This document shows positions 17,304 through 25,709 of a DNA stretch of 64,000 nt, one piece after another. A model generated the notes under the pieces. That model ran no database searches. It was not told where the DNA came from and was given only the letters and a program-made list of their open reading frames with translations. The translations under genes were made by a program, and so were the position numbers. How positions within the stretch are numbered: position 1 is the first letter of the stretch; every line of letters starts with the position of its first letter. Source of the stretch: Shewanella psychrophila (GTDB taxonomy: Bacteria > Pseudomonadota > Gammaproteobacteria > Enterobacterales > Shewanellaceae); the NCBI RefSeq assembly GCF_002005305.1, contig NZ_CP014782.1, positions 5,580,001 through 5,644,000 on the forward strand, read 5' to 3'.

Positions 17304-18653
17304 CTATACAGGTATCGCCCTTGTTTCTCGCCTAGAGAAATAACTCATGGTCTCGCCATACACGATATGCCGAAGCCCGATAATGGCAATTAAGTTAGGT
17401 ATCGCCATCAACCCATTAACGGTATCAGCAATAAGCCAGATAAGATCCAACTTGATAAATGCCCCTAGGGCAATCAAGCCTAAGAAAACTCCCTGATAGA
17501 CTCTATGACCTTTTTCCCCAACAAGATAATACCAACAACGCTCACCATAATAGTGCCAGCCCAGAATAGTCGTAAATGCAAAACACACTAGCGTAATAGT
17601 CACCACATACTGACCTAAAATCGCCGAACCGCCACTGGAAAATGCAGCGCTTGTCATAACAGCACCGGCACTATCACCATTCCAAACACCGGTAATAATT
17701 AATACTAGCCCCGTCATAGTACAGATGATAATGGTGTCAAAAAAGGTTCCGGTCATGCTGACTAGTCCCTGCTCTACGGGCTCACTTGTCTTAGCCGCGG
17801 CAGCTGCGATCGGCGCACTGCCTAAACCCGCCTCATTTGAAAACACACCACGAGCAATACCTATCTGCAAGGCTTGTGCAACAGTAGCCCCGAGGAATCC
17901 ACCAGCAGCAGAAATAGGCGCAAAAGCTGAATCAATAATGAGCTGAAAAGCGGGCAATACCTGATCGCTAAAGGTAACTAGAATCCAAATACAAGCAAGT
18001 ACATAGCCTAACGCCATGCTAGGTACTAATTTTTGTGCGACACTCCCAATACGCTTAACACCGCCTAACGTAACAGCAGCAACCAAGCATGTTAGCACGA
18101 CTGCTGTTAGCCAGCTTGGCACCTGAAAGGCTATCATCATCGCATCGCTAATGGCATTAACTTGAGCAAAGGTCCCTATGCCTAAAAAAGCGACTCCAAC
18201 ACCAAATATTGCAAAAAGTTTAGCCATCCAACCTAAGCCTAATCCCCGCTCAATGTAGTACATAGGTCCACCAGCAATCTGACCTCTTGCATCTGTAATT
18301 CGGTATTTTACGGCTAACATACATTCGGCATACTTGGTCGCCATGCCGAAAAATGCCGCTAACCACATCCAAAAAAGGGCTCCTGGACCACCTATCTTAA
18401 TCGCGGTAGCAACACCGACAATATTACCGGTACCGATAGTGGCAGATAGTGCGGTACAGAGCGCAGCGAAGGAAGAGAGGTCTCCTTTATCACTGGCAGG
18501 CTTAAAAAGCAGTTTCAAGGCAAAAGGCAGATAAAGCACTTGGATAAGTTTCAGTCTGATGGTGAGGTATAAACCTGTACCAACCAGTAAACAGAGGGTA
18601 ATTGGCCCCCAAACTAGGGCATTAATTTCAACTAGAAGTGATTCAAAATTCAT
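17304..18653 (-). CDS. Na+:alanine/glycine symporter (AGCS family)
   Basis: A 449-residue inner-membrane transporter with about ten to eleven membrane helices. The AGCS signature is clear: SATIGTGNIVGVATAIKIGG followed by PGALFWMWLAAFFGMATKYAE (about 70-110). The family imports alanine or glycine with Na+. A tandem glycine riboswitch in the leader on the same strand indicates that glycine is the physiological substrate and that expression responds to glycine. The leader between riboswitch and start codon is about 150 nt and contains a long palindrome. No partner gene lies in the operon. Confidence 0.93.
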   Translation of the reverse strand: MNFESLLVEINALVWGPITLCLLVGTGLYLTIRLKLIQVLYLPFALKLLFKPASDKGDLSSFAALCTALSATIGTGNIVGVATAIKIGGPGALFWMWLAAFFGMATKYAECMLAVKYRITDARGQIAGGPMYYIERGLGLGWMAKLFAIFGVGVAFLGIGTFAQVNAISDAMMIAFQVPSWLTAVVLTCLVAAVTLGGVKRIGSVAQKLVPSMALGYVLACIWILVTFSDQVLPAFQLIIDSAFAPISAAGGFLGATVAQALQIGIARGVFSNEAGLGSAPIAAAAAKTSEPVEQGLVSMTGTFFDTIIICTMTGLVLIITGVWNGDSAGAVMTSAAFSSGGSAILGQYVVTITLVCFAFTTILGWHYYGERCWYYLVGEKGHRVYQGVFLGLIALGAFIKLDLIWLIADTVNGLMAIPNLIAIIGLRHIVYGETMSYFSRRETRAIPV

Positions 18654-18743
18654 TGCAGTTCTCGATTATCATTAACAACACGGATAAACGGAATTGAACA
18701 AGAAATGGCTGTAACGCGCCTCAGTCGGACGCAATATAGACAG

Positions 18744-18765
18744 TTAATTAGCACGTGCTAATTAA
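18744..18765. promoter_or_regulatory. 22-bp perfect palindrome in the glycine-riboswitch leader
   Basis: Half-site TTAATTAGCAC followed directly by its reverse complement GTGCTAATTAA. It lies between the riboswitch and the symporter start codon. There is no T-run after it, so it is not a plain terminator. It could be a protein operator or part of the expression platform. Confidence 0.5.
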
Positions 18766-18801
18766 ACTTCATAGAGACAAACGATAGGGCTATGCAGTCA
18801 T

Positions 18802-19046
18802 CCTCTCCTCTGTCCTTTTGCCTGAGCGTTTCGCGTCTAAGATAATAAATAACTTAGCACTTTCGTCTTCGGCGCCGCATATATAGCTCAATAAAATAAA
18901 AGCTATTTTCGATCTCTCCAGAGGCTCGTCCAGTAACAGTCCACGCCAATTATTATTGGCACCTGAAAGAGTGATTCAGCCATTTTTCAATGAGCTAAAC
19001 TTGCCTCGTCGGTGTGGGGGCTATTCCCCACTCTCCTGCTACCTTC
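18802..19046 (-). ncRNA. Tandem glycine riboswitch upstream of the AGCS symporter gene
   Basis: Read on the minus strand, the first aptamer begins near GGTAGCAGGAGAG (19043-19031) and contains CACACCGACGAGGCAA and CTTTCAGGTGCC..GTGGACTG. The second begins at CTGGAGAG and contains GGCGCCGAAGACG and the hallmark 3' segment CTCAGGCAAAAGGACAGAG (ends at 18808). Two linked aptamers are typical of gcvT-class glycine riboswitches in gammaproteobacteria. Those upstream of AGCS genes sense glycine and adjust import. Whether it acts on transcription or translation here is not clear. Confidence 0.92.
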
Positions 19047-19301
19047 ATCCGAACGGATTACTAAAATAGCGATTAATATCATCTGCTATTTTAGCGGTGG
19101 CACAGCATGCATTAATGTAATAAAACAGGCAAGCAGCTAGATCAAACTTTTATCATCCACAACTTGAATTTAGTTTTATTGATCACTTTGGAAAGAGAAG
19201 GAGGGGTTCTTGAATAGATGATTTATTGAATAAAAGGTGCGAACAATAAATACTCGCACTCTGTAATTATGACTAACAAGATTACACTTAGATATTAAAA
19301 A

Positions 19302-20012
19302 TTAAGCTTGCTCAAAATCAGTACGGTAGCTCTCATAATTTCCGACCATGCCTTTGACTAGCTCTGCATCATAGGGGCGAAGGCCACTCATTACTAAGGT
19401 TTTAAGCCCTGTACCTACAAGCTGATCACCTGAATGCAACTCAAAGTTAAGGGTAACATCACCTCGCTTACCGTCAATCTTAAGCTCTTGTCCAACCAAG
19501 GACAGAGCCACTTGTTCGAAATCTAGGGTAGTCAAATCAAAAGACATGCTCTCATAGATCACTAAAGGACGCGCCGGATTAATCATCATTTGATGCTGTT
19601 CCATCATAGGCACTAAGACATGAGTGAAGTTGTGACCAGAGAAGGCAACATAGCTGCGGATAAAGTACTCGATTTGAGTCTGACAATATCTCACATCTCC
19701 CAGACGTTCGACTTTCAGATACAACTTGTCCTTGTTATCACGGATCTCAAGCTGCTGCTCTGCAGTTTCGGGAAATTGCAGCTCAACACCAGCTCCTACC
19801 ATACCGGCAAAGTTAAACGTCATCTTCTGACTCAAACCGTACTCACCTAACACCAATGAAAAAAGAAGATCCCCCGGCACACAGAAACGCTTAGCCCCTA
19901 CGCTGTGGATAGGGTTAAAGTCCTGAGCCACGCCTTTAGCAAAATCACTGGCCTGCTCGGCAAGTACAGTAATGGTTTGATTTTCTTTTTTAAAATAAGG
20001 TGTTAAGAACAT
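19302..20012 (-). CDS. DUF3581-type protein with hotdog/MaoC-like segment
   Basis: A 236-residue soluble protein. ATG at 20012 is preferred (FLTPYFKK... with GAGTG upstream) over an in-frame start 14 codons earlier. I recognise it as the DUF3581 type common in Shewanella and relatives, of unknown function. The segment DFNPIHSVGAKRFCVPGDLL resembles the NPIH..A...G..  helix of MaoC-like hotdog hydratases, and a second half follows that could be another hotdog. This suggests acyl-thioester binding, but no catalytic proof is visible. It is transcribed away from the TonB receptor gene, with a 290-bp gap between them. Confidence 0.6.
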   Translation of the reverse strand: MFLTPYFKKENQTITVLAEQASDFAKGVAQDFNPIHSVGAKRFCVPGDLLFSLVLGEYGLSQKMTFNFAGMVGAGVELQFPETAEQQLEIRDNKDKLYLKVERLGDVRYCQTQIEYFIRSYVAFSGHNFTHVLVPMMEQHQMMINPARPLVIYESMSFDLTTLDFEQVALSLVGQELKIDGKRGDVTLNFELHSGDQLVGTGLKTLVMSGLRPYDAELVKGMVGNYESYRTDFEQA

Positions 20013-20224
20013 ATTCACTCTATAAATCTGTTGATATACAAAATAGCGACACATTTTATATCAGATCTGCAAAAATACTCACCCGATGACTTAAAATAAT
20101 TCAAATCTTGTTTTCTAAGTTCAATCTCAGTGATGCTCTTGCTCCCTTGTTTAATCCATGTTAACAAAAGTAAACGAATTCAACTTTAAGTTAATTTTAA
20201 TGTGTAGGCATTAATATGCGCGCA

Positions 20225-20243
20225 GAAATGAGAATTACTCCCA
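20225..20243 (+). promoter_or_regulatory. Possible Fur box upstream of the TonB-dependent receptor
   Basis: AATGAGAATTACT (20227-20239) matches 10 of 13 positions of the Fur core AATGATAATCATT. It lies about 65 bp upstream of the receptor start codon. Placement and target are plausible; the match is moderate. Confidence 0.4.
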
Positions 20244-20304
20244 CTAAGATTACTAATACCAGTTAATCGGTGGTTTTTTTTCTGTATCGCGCAATGGAGT
20301 ACTT

Positions 20305-22503
20305 ATGCCGCAGCCTAAAACCTTGTCTTTGAGCCTACTTTCGACAGCTTTACTTACCGCCCTATCCGCTCCGGCTTTTGCACAAAAAGCCAATGATATT
20401 GAAACAATCGCCCCTATCGAGCAGATCAGTATCTTCGGTAAGAAGAACCCACTCAATACTGTGCCGGGTAGCGCTCATCTCATCGACGAGGCCGATTTAG
20501 ATGCCTTCAAGTATTCAGACATCATGCGTACATTGGCCAGCGTTCCTGGGGTGTATATACAAGAGGAAGACGGCTACGGCCTAAGACCAAATATCGGTAT
20601 GCGCGGCACGGGTCAAAACCGCACCGAGAAAATCACCATAATGGAAGATGGTGTTCTTGCAGCTCCGGCCCCATACGCATCACCCGCCGCTTATTACTTT
20701 CCAACTTCTGGCAGAATGGAATCTGTCGAAATTCTTAAAGGCAGCTCAACAGTTAAGTATGGACCACGCACCACTGGCGGGGTGATCAACTTGATTTCAC
20801 GTCAAATCCCCGAAGAAGATTTAGCAGGCAAACTGGATATTGCAGCGGGTCAAGACGGCTTCGGTAAACTTCATGCCTATGCAGGCGGTCAAGGTGAGCG
20901 TGTCGGGGGTGTTGTAGACATCTATCGCTACCAGGCCGACGGCTTCAGAGATATCAATGGTGTTGGTGGCGATACCGGGTTTAAGAAAAACGACGCCATG
21001 GCTAAGATCAGCATTCGCTCGGCTAAAGATGCAAAGTTTGATCAGGTATTGGAAGTAAAACTTAAGTATTCAGATGAAACCTCCAACGAAACCTATATGG
21101 GGCTCACAGATGCAGATTTTGCGGCTAACCCATATAGCCGCTACTCGGCATCACAAAAAGATGTAATGGATACTGAGCACACACAGATTCAGATTAATCA
21201 CATTATAGACTTTAGCAATAGTTTGACTTTAGGTACTACGGTCTACCATAACGACTTTAAGCGTAACTGGTATAAGACCAGTAAGGTCAATGGTGAAAGT
21301 ATCAGTGGTGACGGCACTCAAAAAGCCGCCGATTTCGATAAAGATCCAACATCCGGCGATCTTGAAGTCGATGTTAAAGCCAATAACCGCACCTACATCT
21401 CTCAGGGAATTCAAACAGAACTTAACTGGTATCTGGATAACCATGACTTGTCTTTCGGTGCCCGTTACCATGAAGATGAAATGGATAGATACCAATGGGT
21501 TGATACTTATTCCATGAGTTCAGATCAGGTAATGATTATGACTGAAGCCGGCGTACCGGGTACAGATTCCAACCGCGTCGATAGCGCCGAGGCCTTAGCC
21601 CTATATGTTCAAGACAAAATACAGCTAGGTGATTTTAATGTCACAGCCGGTGTTCGCTATGAAGATGTCACAACCAGCCGCATCGACTGGGGCAAGACTA
21701 ATCCTGGCCGTGATGGCGAGCCAAACAAAGATATCAGCAACAGCTTCTCAGCCTGGTTACCATCTCTGTCTGCGACCTACCAGATCAATAACCAGTGGTT
21801 AGTATTGGCCGGCGTGCAAAAAGGCTTCGCCCCAGCTGCACCAGGTAACGCCGATCGCCAGGAAGAGGAAAGCTGGAACTATGAGGCAGGCGCTCGCTAT
21901 AACGCTGGTGCACTAACCTCTGAAGCCATCTTCTTCTACAGTGATTACAGTAATATGCACGGAGATTGCTCAGCTTCGAAAGGCTGTGATGATGACAGCA
22001 TTGGCAATCAGTACAACGGCGGTGAGGTCGATGTTAAAGGACTCGAATTTAGCTTGGCCTATAACTTTAATAACGAAGGCGATATCCACTTCCCGGTGAA
22101 ACTCGCTTATACCTATACCAGTGCCGAATTTGCTAATAGTTTCGAGTCAGATTTCGATCCATGGGGCAGAGTCGAGGAAGGTTACAAGCTACCCTACCTG
22201 CCTGAAAACATGTTATTTGCATCAGCAGGTGTCAAAGCCGACAGCTGGGAGCTGACATTGGCGGCACGTTATACCGACGAAGTAAGAACCGTTGCGGGTC
22301 AAGGCGAGATAGCTCAAGAAAATCTTATCGAAGCCAAAACCATAGTCGACCTATCAGGACGTTACTTCATCTCTGAGGCACAAGAGATGTACCTAACGGC
22401 AGAAAATCTGTTCGACAAAGAATACGTGACCACTAAAATCCACGGTTCAAACTTTGCGGGTAAGCCGATGACTGTCACAGTGGGTTACTCTTACAAGTTT
22501 TAG
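20305..22503 (+). CDS. TonB-dependent outer-membrane receptor, Fe(III)-dicitrate (FecA)-like
   Basis: A 732-residue outer-membrane receptor. A signal peptide (about 1-26, ending APAFA) is followed by a TonB-box-like segment (EQISIFG, about 41-47), a plug domain with the conserved RPNIGMRGTGQNR and ILKGSSTVKYGPRTTGGVIN blocks, and a 22-strand barrel ending in the aromatic TVGYSYKF. This architecture imports ferric chelates with energy from TonB-ExbBD. A Fur-like box upstream and the iron-reduction-type genes downstream support iron uptake. The exact ligand, citrate or another siderophore, cannot be read. The gene has its own promoter region and terminator. Confidence 0.9.
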   Translation: MPQPKTLSLSLLSTALLTALSAPAFAQKANDIETIAPIEQISIFGKKNPLNTVPGSAHLIDEADLDAFKYSDIMRTLASVPGVYIQEEDGYGLRPNIGMRGTGQNRTEKITIMEDGVLAAPAPYASPAAYYFPTSGRMESVEILKGSSTVKYGPRTTGGVINLISRQIPEEDLAGKLDIAAGQDGFGKLHAYAGGQGERVGGVVDIYRYQADGFRDINGVGGDTGFKKNDAMAKISIRSAKDAKFDQVLEVKLKYSDETSNETYMGLTDADFAANPYSRYSASQKDVMDTEHTQIQINHIIDFSNSLTLGTTVYHNDFKRNWYKTSKVNGESISGDGTQKAADFDKDPTSGDLEVDVKANNRTYISQGIQTELNWYLDNHDLSFGARYHEDEMDRYQWVDTYSMSSDQVMIMTEAGVPGTDSNRVDSAEALALYVQDKIQLGDFNVTAGVRYEDVTTSRIDWGKTNPGRDGEPNKDISNSFSAWLPSLSATYQINNQWLVLAGVQKGFAPAAPGNADRQEEESWNYEAGARYNAGALTSEAIFFYSDYSNMHGDCSASKGCDDDSIGNQYNGGEVDVKGLEFSLAYNFNNEGDIHFPVKLAYTYTSAEFANSFESDFDPWGRVEEGYKLPYLPENMLFASAGVKADSWELTLAARYTDEVRTVAGQGEIAQENLIEAKTIVDLSGRYFISEAQEMYLTAENLFDKEYVTTKIHGSNFAGKPMTVTVGYSYKF

Positions 22504-22630
22504 ATCTATCTCAATAAGGTTATATCCAGCTGATTTATATCGGTATATCTTAGACATGATTCTTATATGTAAATGTTAAGTGACAACTGCACTGATTTAT
22601 CGCTAAAGACGAATAAAATTTACACTTTAA

Positions 22631-22659
22631 AAAAGGTGAGCCAATGGCTCGCCTTTTTT
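22631..22659 (+). terminator. Rho-independent terminator after the TonB receptor gene
   Basis: GGTGAGCC (22635-22642) pairs with GGCTCGCC (22646-22653) across a 3-nt loop with one G-U pair. It is preceded by A-rich sequence and followed by six T. Its position 130 bp after the stop codon fits. Confidence 0.85.
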
Positions 22660-22774
22660 GTTTTCAAATGAAGGTTATCTCTTTAATTTACATAGTAAAT
22701 CCCCCGTTAGCATGTTTTGAAATCTCACCTATACCATTTACGAATCATTTACATTTGTTGATCTCTATCAAAAA

Positions 22775-22793
22775 GCAAATGATAATAGTTTGC
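22775..22793 (+). promoter_or_regulatory. Fur box upstream of the porin/FMN-binding/PepSY genes
   Basis: GCAAATGATAATAGTTTGC matches the 19-bp Fur consensus GATAATGATAATCATTATC at about 13 positions, with the central ATGATAAT intact and symmetric GCAAA/TTTGC ends. It lies about 70 bp before the porin ATG. Confidence 0.6.
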
Positions 22794-22860
22794 ATTATTG
22801 AAACCAGTTACATAGAATCGCCCCAAATTTAATAACCCTTTAACAACAACAGGGAAGAGA

Positions 22861-24039
22861 ATGATGATGAAGAAAACCATAATTGCTAGCGCTTTGTTTG
22901 GCATCTTGGCCTCTCAGACTGCATTTGCATCTGATGAGACTGCAGAGCTACGCAAAATCATTGAGCAACAACAGAAAGTGCTTAAAGATCTAGAAAAACG
23001 CCTCGATGAAACAGAGAAACGTGTCGAAAAGACAGCTGATGTAGTTGAAGAAACGGCTAGCGCTTCTAAGAGTGCAACGACTATCGGTGGTTATGGTGAA
23101 CTTCACTACAACAACATCACAGATAACAAGTCTGGCAAAGATAAGAAAGCTATCGATTTTCACCGCTTCGTACTTTTCGTCGGTCATGAGTTCACAGAAA
23201 ACACACGTTTTTTCTCTGAACTAGAAGTTGAACATTCAATCTCTGGTGACGGTCAAAATGGTGAAGTTGAGCTGGAGCAGGCTTATATCGAGCATGATTT
23301 CAACCAGATGTTAACTGGTAAAGCCGGTCTGTTCCTTATGCCTGTAGGCATCATTAACGAGACTCACGAGCCACCAGCATTCTACGGTGTTGAACGTAAC
23401 CCAGTTGAGAAAAATATTCTTCCTGCAACTTGGTGGGAAGCCGGTGCAGCCCTTAATGTTAAAGCCGCTCCAGGCCTAGCATTCGACGGTGCTATCACTT
23501 CTGGTCTGTATGTTGATGAAACATATAGCATTCGTGGCGGACGTCAAAAAGTATCTAAGGCAAAAGCTGAAGACCTCGCTTACACGGCACGTGTAAAATA
23601 CACGGCCGTTCCAGGTCTAGAGCTTGCCGCAACTGCACAGTATCAGTCAGATCTAACTCAGAGCGCAGGCGGTGTTGATACAGCTTCAGCAACTCTATTA
23701 TCGGCTCACGTTATCTACAGCATTCAAGGTTTCACTGTTAAAGCCCTTTATGCTCAATGGGATATTGACGGTAAAGAAGCTGAAGCTCTGGGTCGTGATG
23801 AGCAAAATGGTTGGTACATTGAGCCTGCCTACCGCTTCAACGAAACCTTTGGCCTGTTTGCACGTTACAACGAGTATGACAACAATGCCGGTAATAGCGA
23901 CGACACTAAGATCACTCAGACTAATGTCGGTGTGAACTACTGGTTACACGAAAACGTCGTGTTCAAGGCTGACTACGAGAAAGTAGGCGGCGCTAAAGAT
24001 GCTGACGGATTCAACCTAGGTGTAGGTTACCAGTTCTAA
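22861..24039 (+). CDS. Outer-membrane porin with N-terminal coiled coil
   Basis: A 392-residue outer-membrane protein. It has a signal peptide (about 1-23, ending AFA), a periplasmic coiled coil (about 27-65, heptads rich in Glu/Lys, LRKIIEQQQKVLKDLEKRL), then a 16-strand-type barrel that starts TTIGGYGELHYNN and ends LGVGYQF with the terminal Phe. The layout is that of trimeric phosphate-selective (OprO/P)-like porins. A Fur box upstream and the FMN-binding and PepSY genes downstream suggest it is expressed in low iron. It is separated from the next gene by a strong hairpin. AGGGA precedes the start. Substrate unknown. Confidence 0.85.
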   Translation: MMMKKTIIASALFGILASQTAFASDETAELRKIIEQQQKVLKDLEKRLDETEKRVEKTADVVEETASASKSATTIGGYGELHYNNITDNKSGKDKKAIDFHRFVLFVGHEFTENTRFFSELEVEHSISGDGQNGEVELEQAYIEHDFNQMLTGKAGLFLMPVGIINETHEPPAFYGVERNPVEKNILPATWWEAGAALNVKAAPGLAFDGAITSGLYVDETYSIRGGRQKVSKAKAEDLAYTARVKYTAVPGLELAATAQYQSDLTQSAGGVDTASATLLSAHVIYSIQGFTVKALYAQWDIDGKEAEALGRDEQNGWYIEPAYRFNETFGLFARYNEYDNNAGNSDDTKITQTNVGVNYWLHENVVFKADYEKVGGAKDADGFNLGVGYQF

Positions 24040-24082
24040 ATAGAACTAAGCTAAGCGCTCATTAAGTCAATGAGCTCAATAA

Positions 24083-24106
24083 TGAGTGCCCTTTATCGGG
24101 CACTCA
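24083..24106 (+). terminator. Hairpin between porin and FMN-binding gene (terminator or attenuator)
   Basis: TGAGTGCCC and GGGCACTCA form a perfect 9-bp stem with a 6-nt loop. The following sequence has only scattered T, so read-through into the FMN-binding gene is likely and the hairpin may set unequal expression. Confidence 0.6.
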
Positions 24107-24160
24107 TCTATATTTGAACTAGCCTGAATCATTCCTTCTCTTCCCGCATCCGAGTCTATT

Positions 24161-24691
24161 ATGAAGTTGACCTATCTTCGCCTCTTAACTTTCTCATTAT
24201 GTTACAGTTTAGCCTTCAGTCAATCTACGCTGGCACGCGGAGTTTATCAGGAGCCAGATGAGTTCATCAGCCAGGCATTCAATGCCCCAGCTCCCAAGTC
24301 AAAAGTCTTCTGGATCGACGATGAAGCTCAGGATGTTATCGAAGAAATCTTATCCCACAGATTCAAGAAAATGCGCTTAAGGTATTGGCAGCAAGAGTCT
24401 GAAACAGTTTGGATTTTAGAAGAGGTAGGCAAAGAGTCTCCCATCACCGTTGGTATTCATATTAAAGATCAGGCCATTGCCCAGACTAAAGTACTGGTTT
24501 ACAGGGAGAGCCGCGGCGATGAAGTCAGGCATGATTTCTTTACTGATCAATTTAAATCGGCCAAACTAAAGGACGATCTAAAGTTAGATCAGCACATAGA
24601 TGGCATCACAGGTGCGACTCTGTCGGTCAGAGCGTTAACAAAACTGTCTCGCATCGCATTATGGTTAGATGCCCACGTCACAAAAAGTTAA
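24161..24691 (+). CDS. Exported FMN-binding domain protein (covalent flavin)
   Basis: A 176-residue periplasmic protein. A signal peptide (about 1-25, ending TLA) precedes an FMN_bind domain with the flavinylation motif DGITGATLS (about 148-156), in which ApbE attaches FMN to the second Thr. Such proteins act as one-electron or two-electron carriers outside the cytoplasm. With the PepSY transmembrane protein 61 bp downstream, it forms the two-gene layout proposed for extracytosolic flavin-based reduction of ferric compounds. No heme motif is present. No ApbE gene is in the window. The role in iron reduction is inferred from neighbours and a Fur box upstream. Confidence 0.82.
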   Translation: MKLTYLRLLTFSLCYSLAFSQSTLARGVYQEPDEFISQAFNAPAPKSKVFWIDDEAQDVIEEILSHRFKKMRLRYWQQESETVWILEEVGKESPITVGIHIKDQAIAQTKVLVYRESRGDEVRHDFFTDQFKSAKLKDDLKLDQHIDGITGATLSVRALTKLSRIALWLDAHVTKS

Positions 24692-24752
24692 GCTAATAGT
24701 TTGGCTGTGATGCCGGAGGCTGGGCCAACGACAAACGATTAAGACAAGAAGA

Positions 24753-25592
24753 ATGACTCAAAAGCATCATAATTATCGAAATGATCATCGAAGCGATAGT
24801 CAGAAGCAGAAAAGCCACGCCCAAAAGCTAGGTAAAAAGTTAGCCAAACAACTTCGTCCCTGGCATAGACGACTAGGTATTTTCTGCGCTCTATTCATCA
24901 TGCTGATGGCCATTTCTGGCGTTGTAATCAACCACAGTAACCATTTATCCATCGATTCAGCCCCTGTGCAACAAGCTTGGCTACTGGACTATTATGGTAT
25001 CACCTCACCAAACAAGCTAGATATCTATCAGACACAACCCCTCAGTATTGCTAGCACTGACAACTTAGTCTGGGTGCAACATAATCTAGCCGTCGAAGCC
25101 GACTCGCCCATTAAAGGCATACTTACTTTAGACAAGATGATACTCGCCGTCGACTCAAACCATCTCTATATGCTTTCCAAAGAAGGCGAGCTTATGGAAA
25201 AACAAGATGCCTCCATGGGCTTACCCAGAGGCATACAAGAGATTGGCTACGACGGTCAAGTTTGGCTAAAAGCCCAAGGCGGCTATTATATGGCAGACGA
25301 CCAACTTATCGAATGGACTAAAGCTATGCCATTTGTACCAATCCCTTGGTCACAGGGCTTAAATACGCAAACAGCTCAATTAGAATCAGGCAGAGTTTCA
25401 TTACTGGCACGTTCAAGTAACCTCACCTGGGAACGTGTGATTTTAGATATTCATAGCGGACGATTCTTCGGCTCACTCGGCCCCTGGTTTATGGATCTAG
25501 TGGCATTGTCGTTAATCATCATGGCCATATCAGGGATTTATTTATGGGTACAAGGCCGCCCAAAAAAGAAGACTAGAGTTTCTAGGTACTAG
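24753..25592 (+). CDS. PepSY-associated TM protein, probable partner of the FMN-binding protein
   Basis: A 279-residue inner-membrane protein. Basic N-terminus, then RPWHRRLGIFCALFIMLMAI as the first transmembrane helix (about 35-58) with the paired His of the PepSY_TM family. A periplasmic domain of about 180 residues follows, then a last helix at the C-terminus (DLVALSLIIMAISGIYLWV). PepSY_TM proteins pass electrons across the membrane, probably by heme bound between helices, to exported flavoproteins or siderophores. It lies directly after the FMN-binding gene, and the two are probably co-transcribed. A bidirectional terminator follows. Confidence 0.8.
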   Translation: MTQKHHNYRNDHRSDSQKQKSHAQKLGKKLAKQLRPWHRRLGIFCALFIMLMAISGVVINHSNHLSIDSAPVQQAWLLDYYGITSPNKLDIYQTQPLSIASTDNLVWVQHNLAVEADSPIKGILTLDKMILAVDSNHLYMLSKEGELMEKQDASMGLPRGIQEIGYDGQVWLKAQGGYYMADDQLIEWTKAMPFVPIPWSQGLNTQTAQLESGRVSLLARSSNLTWERVILDIHSGRFFGSLGPWFMDLVALSLIIMAISGIYLWVQGRPKKKTRVSRY

Positions 25593-25624
25593 CTCCTAGT
25601 ACTTCTTAGGTCATCTCCAGATAT

Positions 25625-25662
25625 AAAAATGCGAAAATGTTGAGAACATTTTCGGCATTTTT
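25625..25662. terminator. Bidirectional terminator between PepSY gene and porin
   Basis: ATGCGAAAATGTT and AACATTTTCGGCAT form a long stem around GAG, flanked by an A-run on the left and a T-run on the right. It therefore works for the converging genes on both strands. Confidence 0.85.
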
Positions 25663-25709
25663 ATTTGCTTACAATCACTTGCTAGCATGTCGATTCACAG
25701 GGTCAGTGT

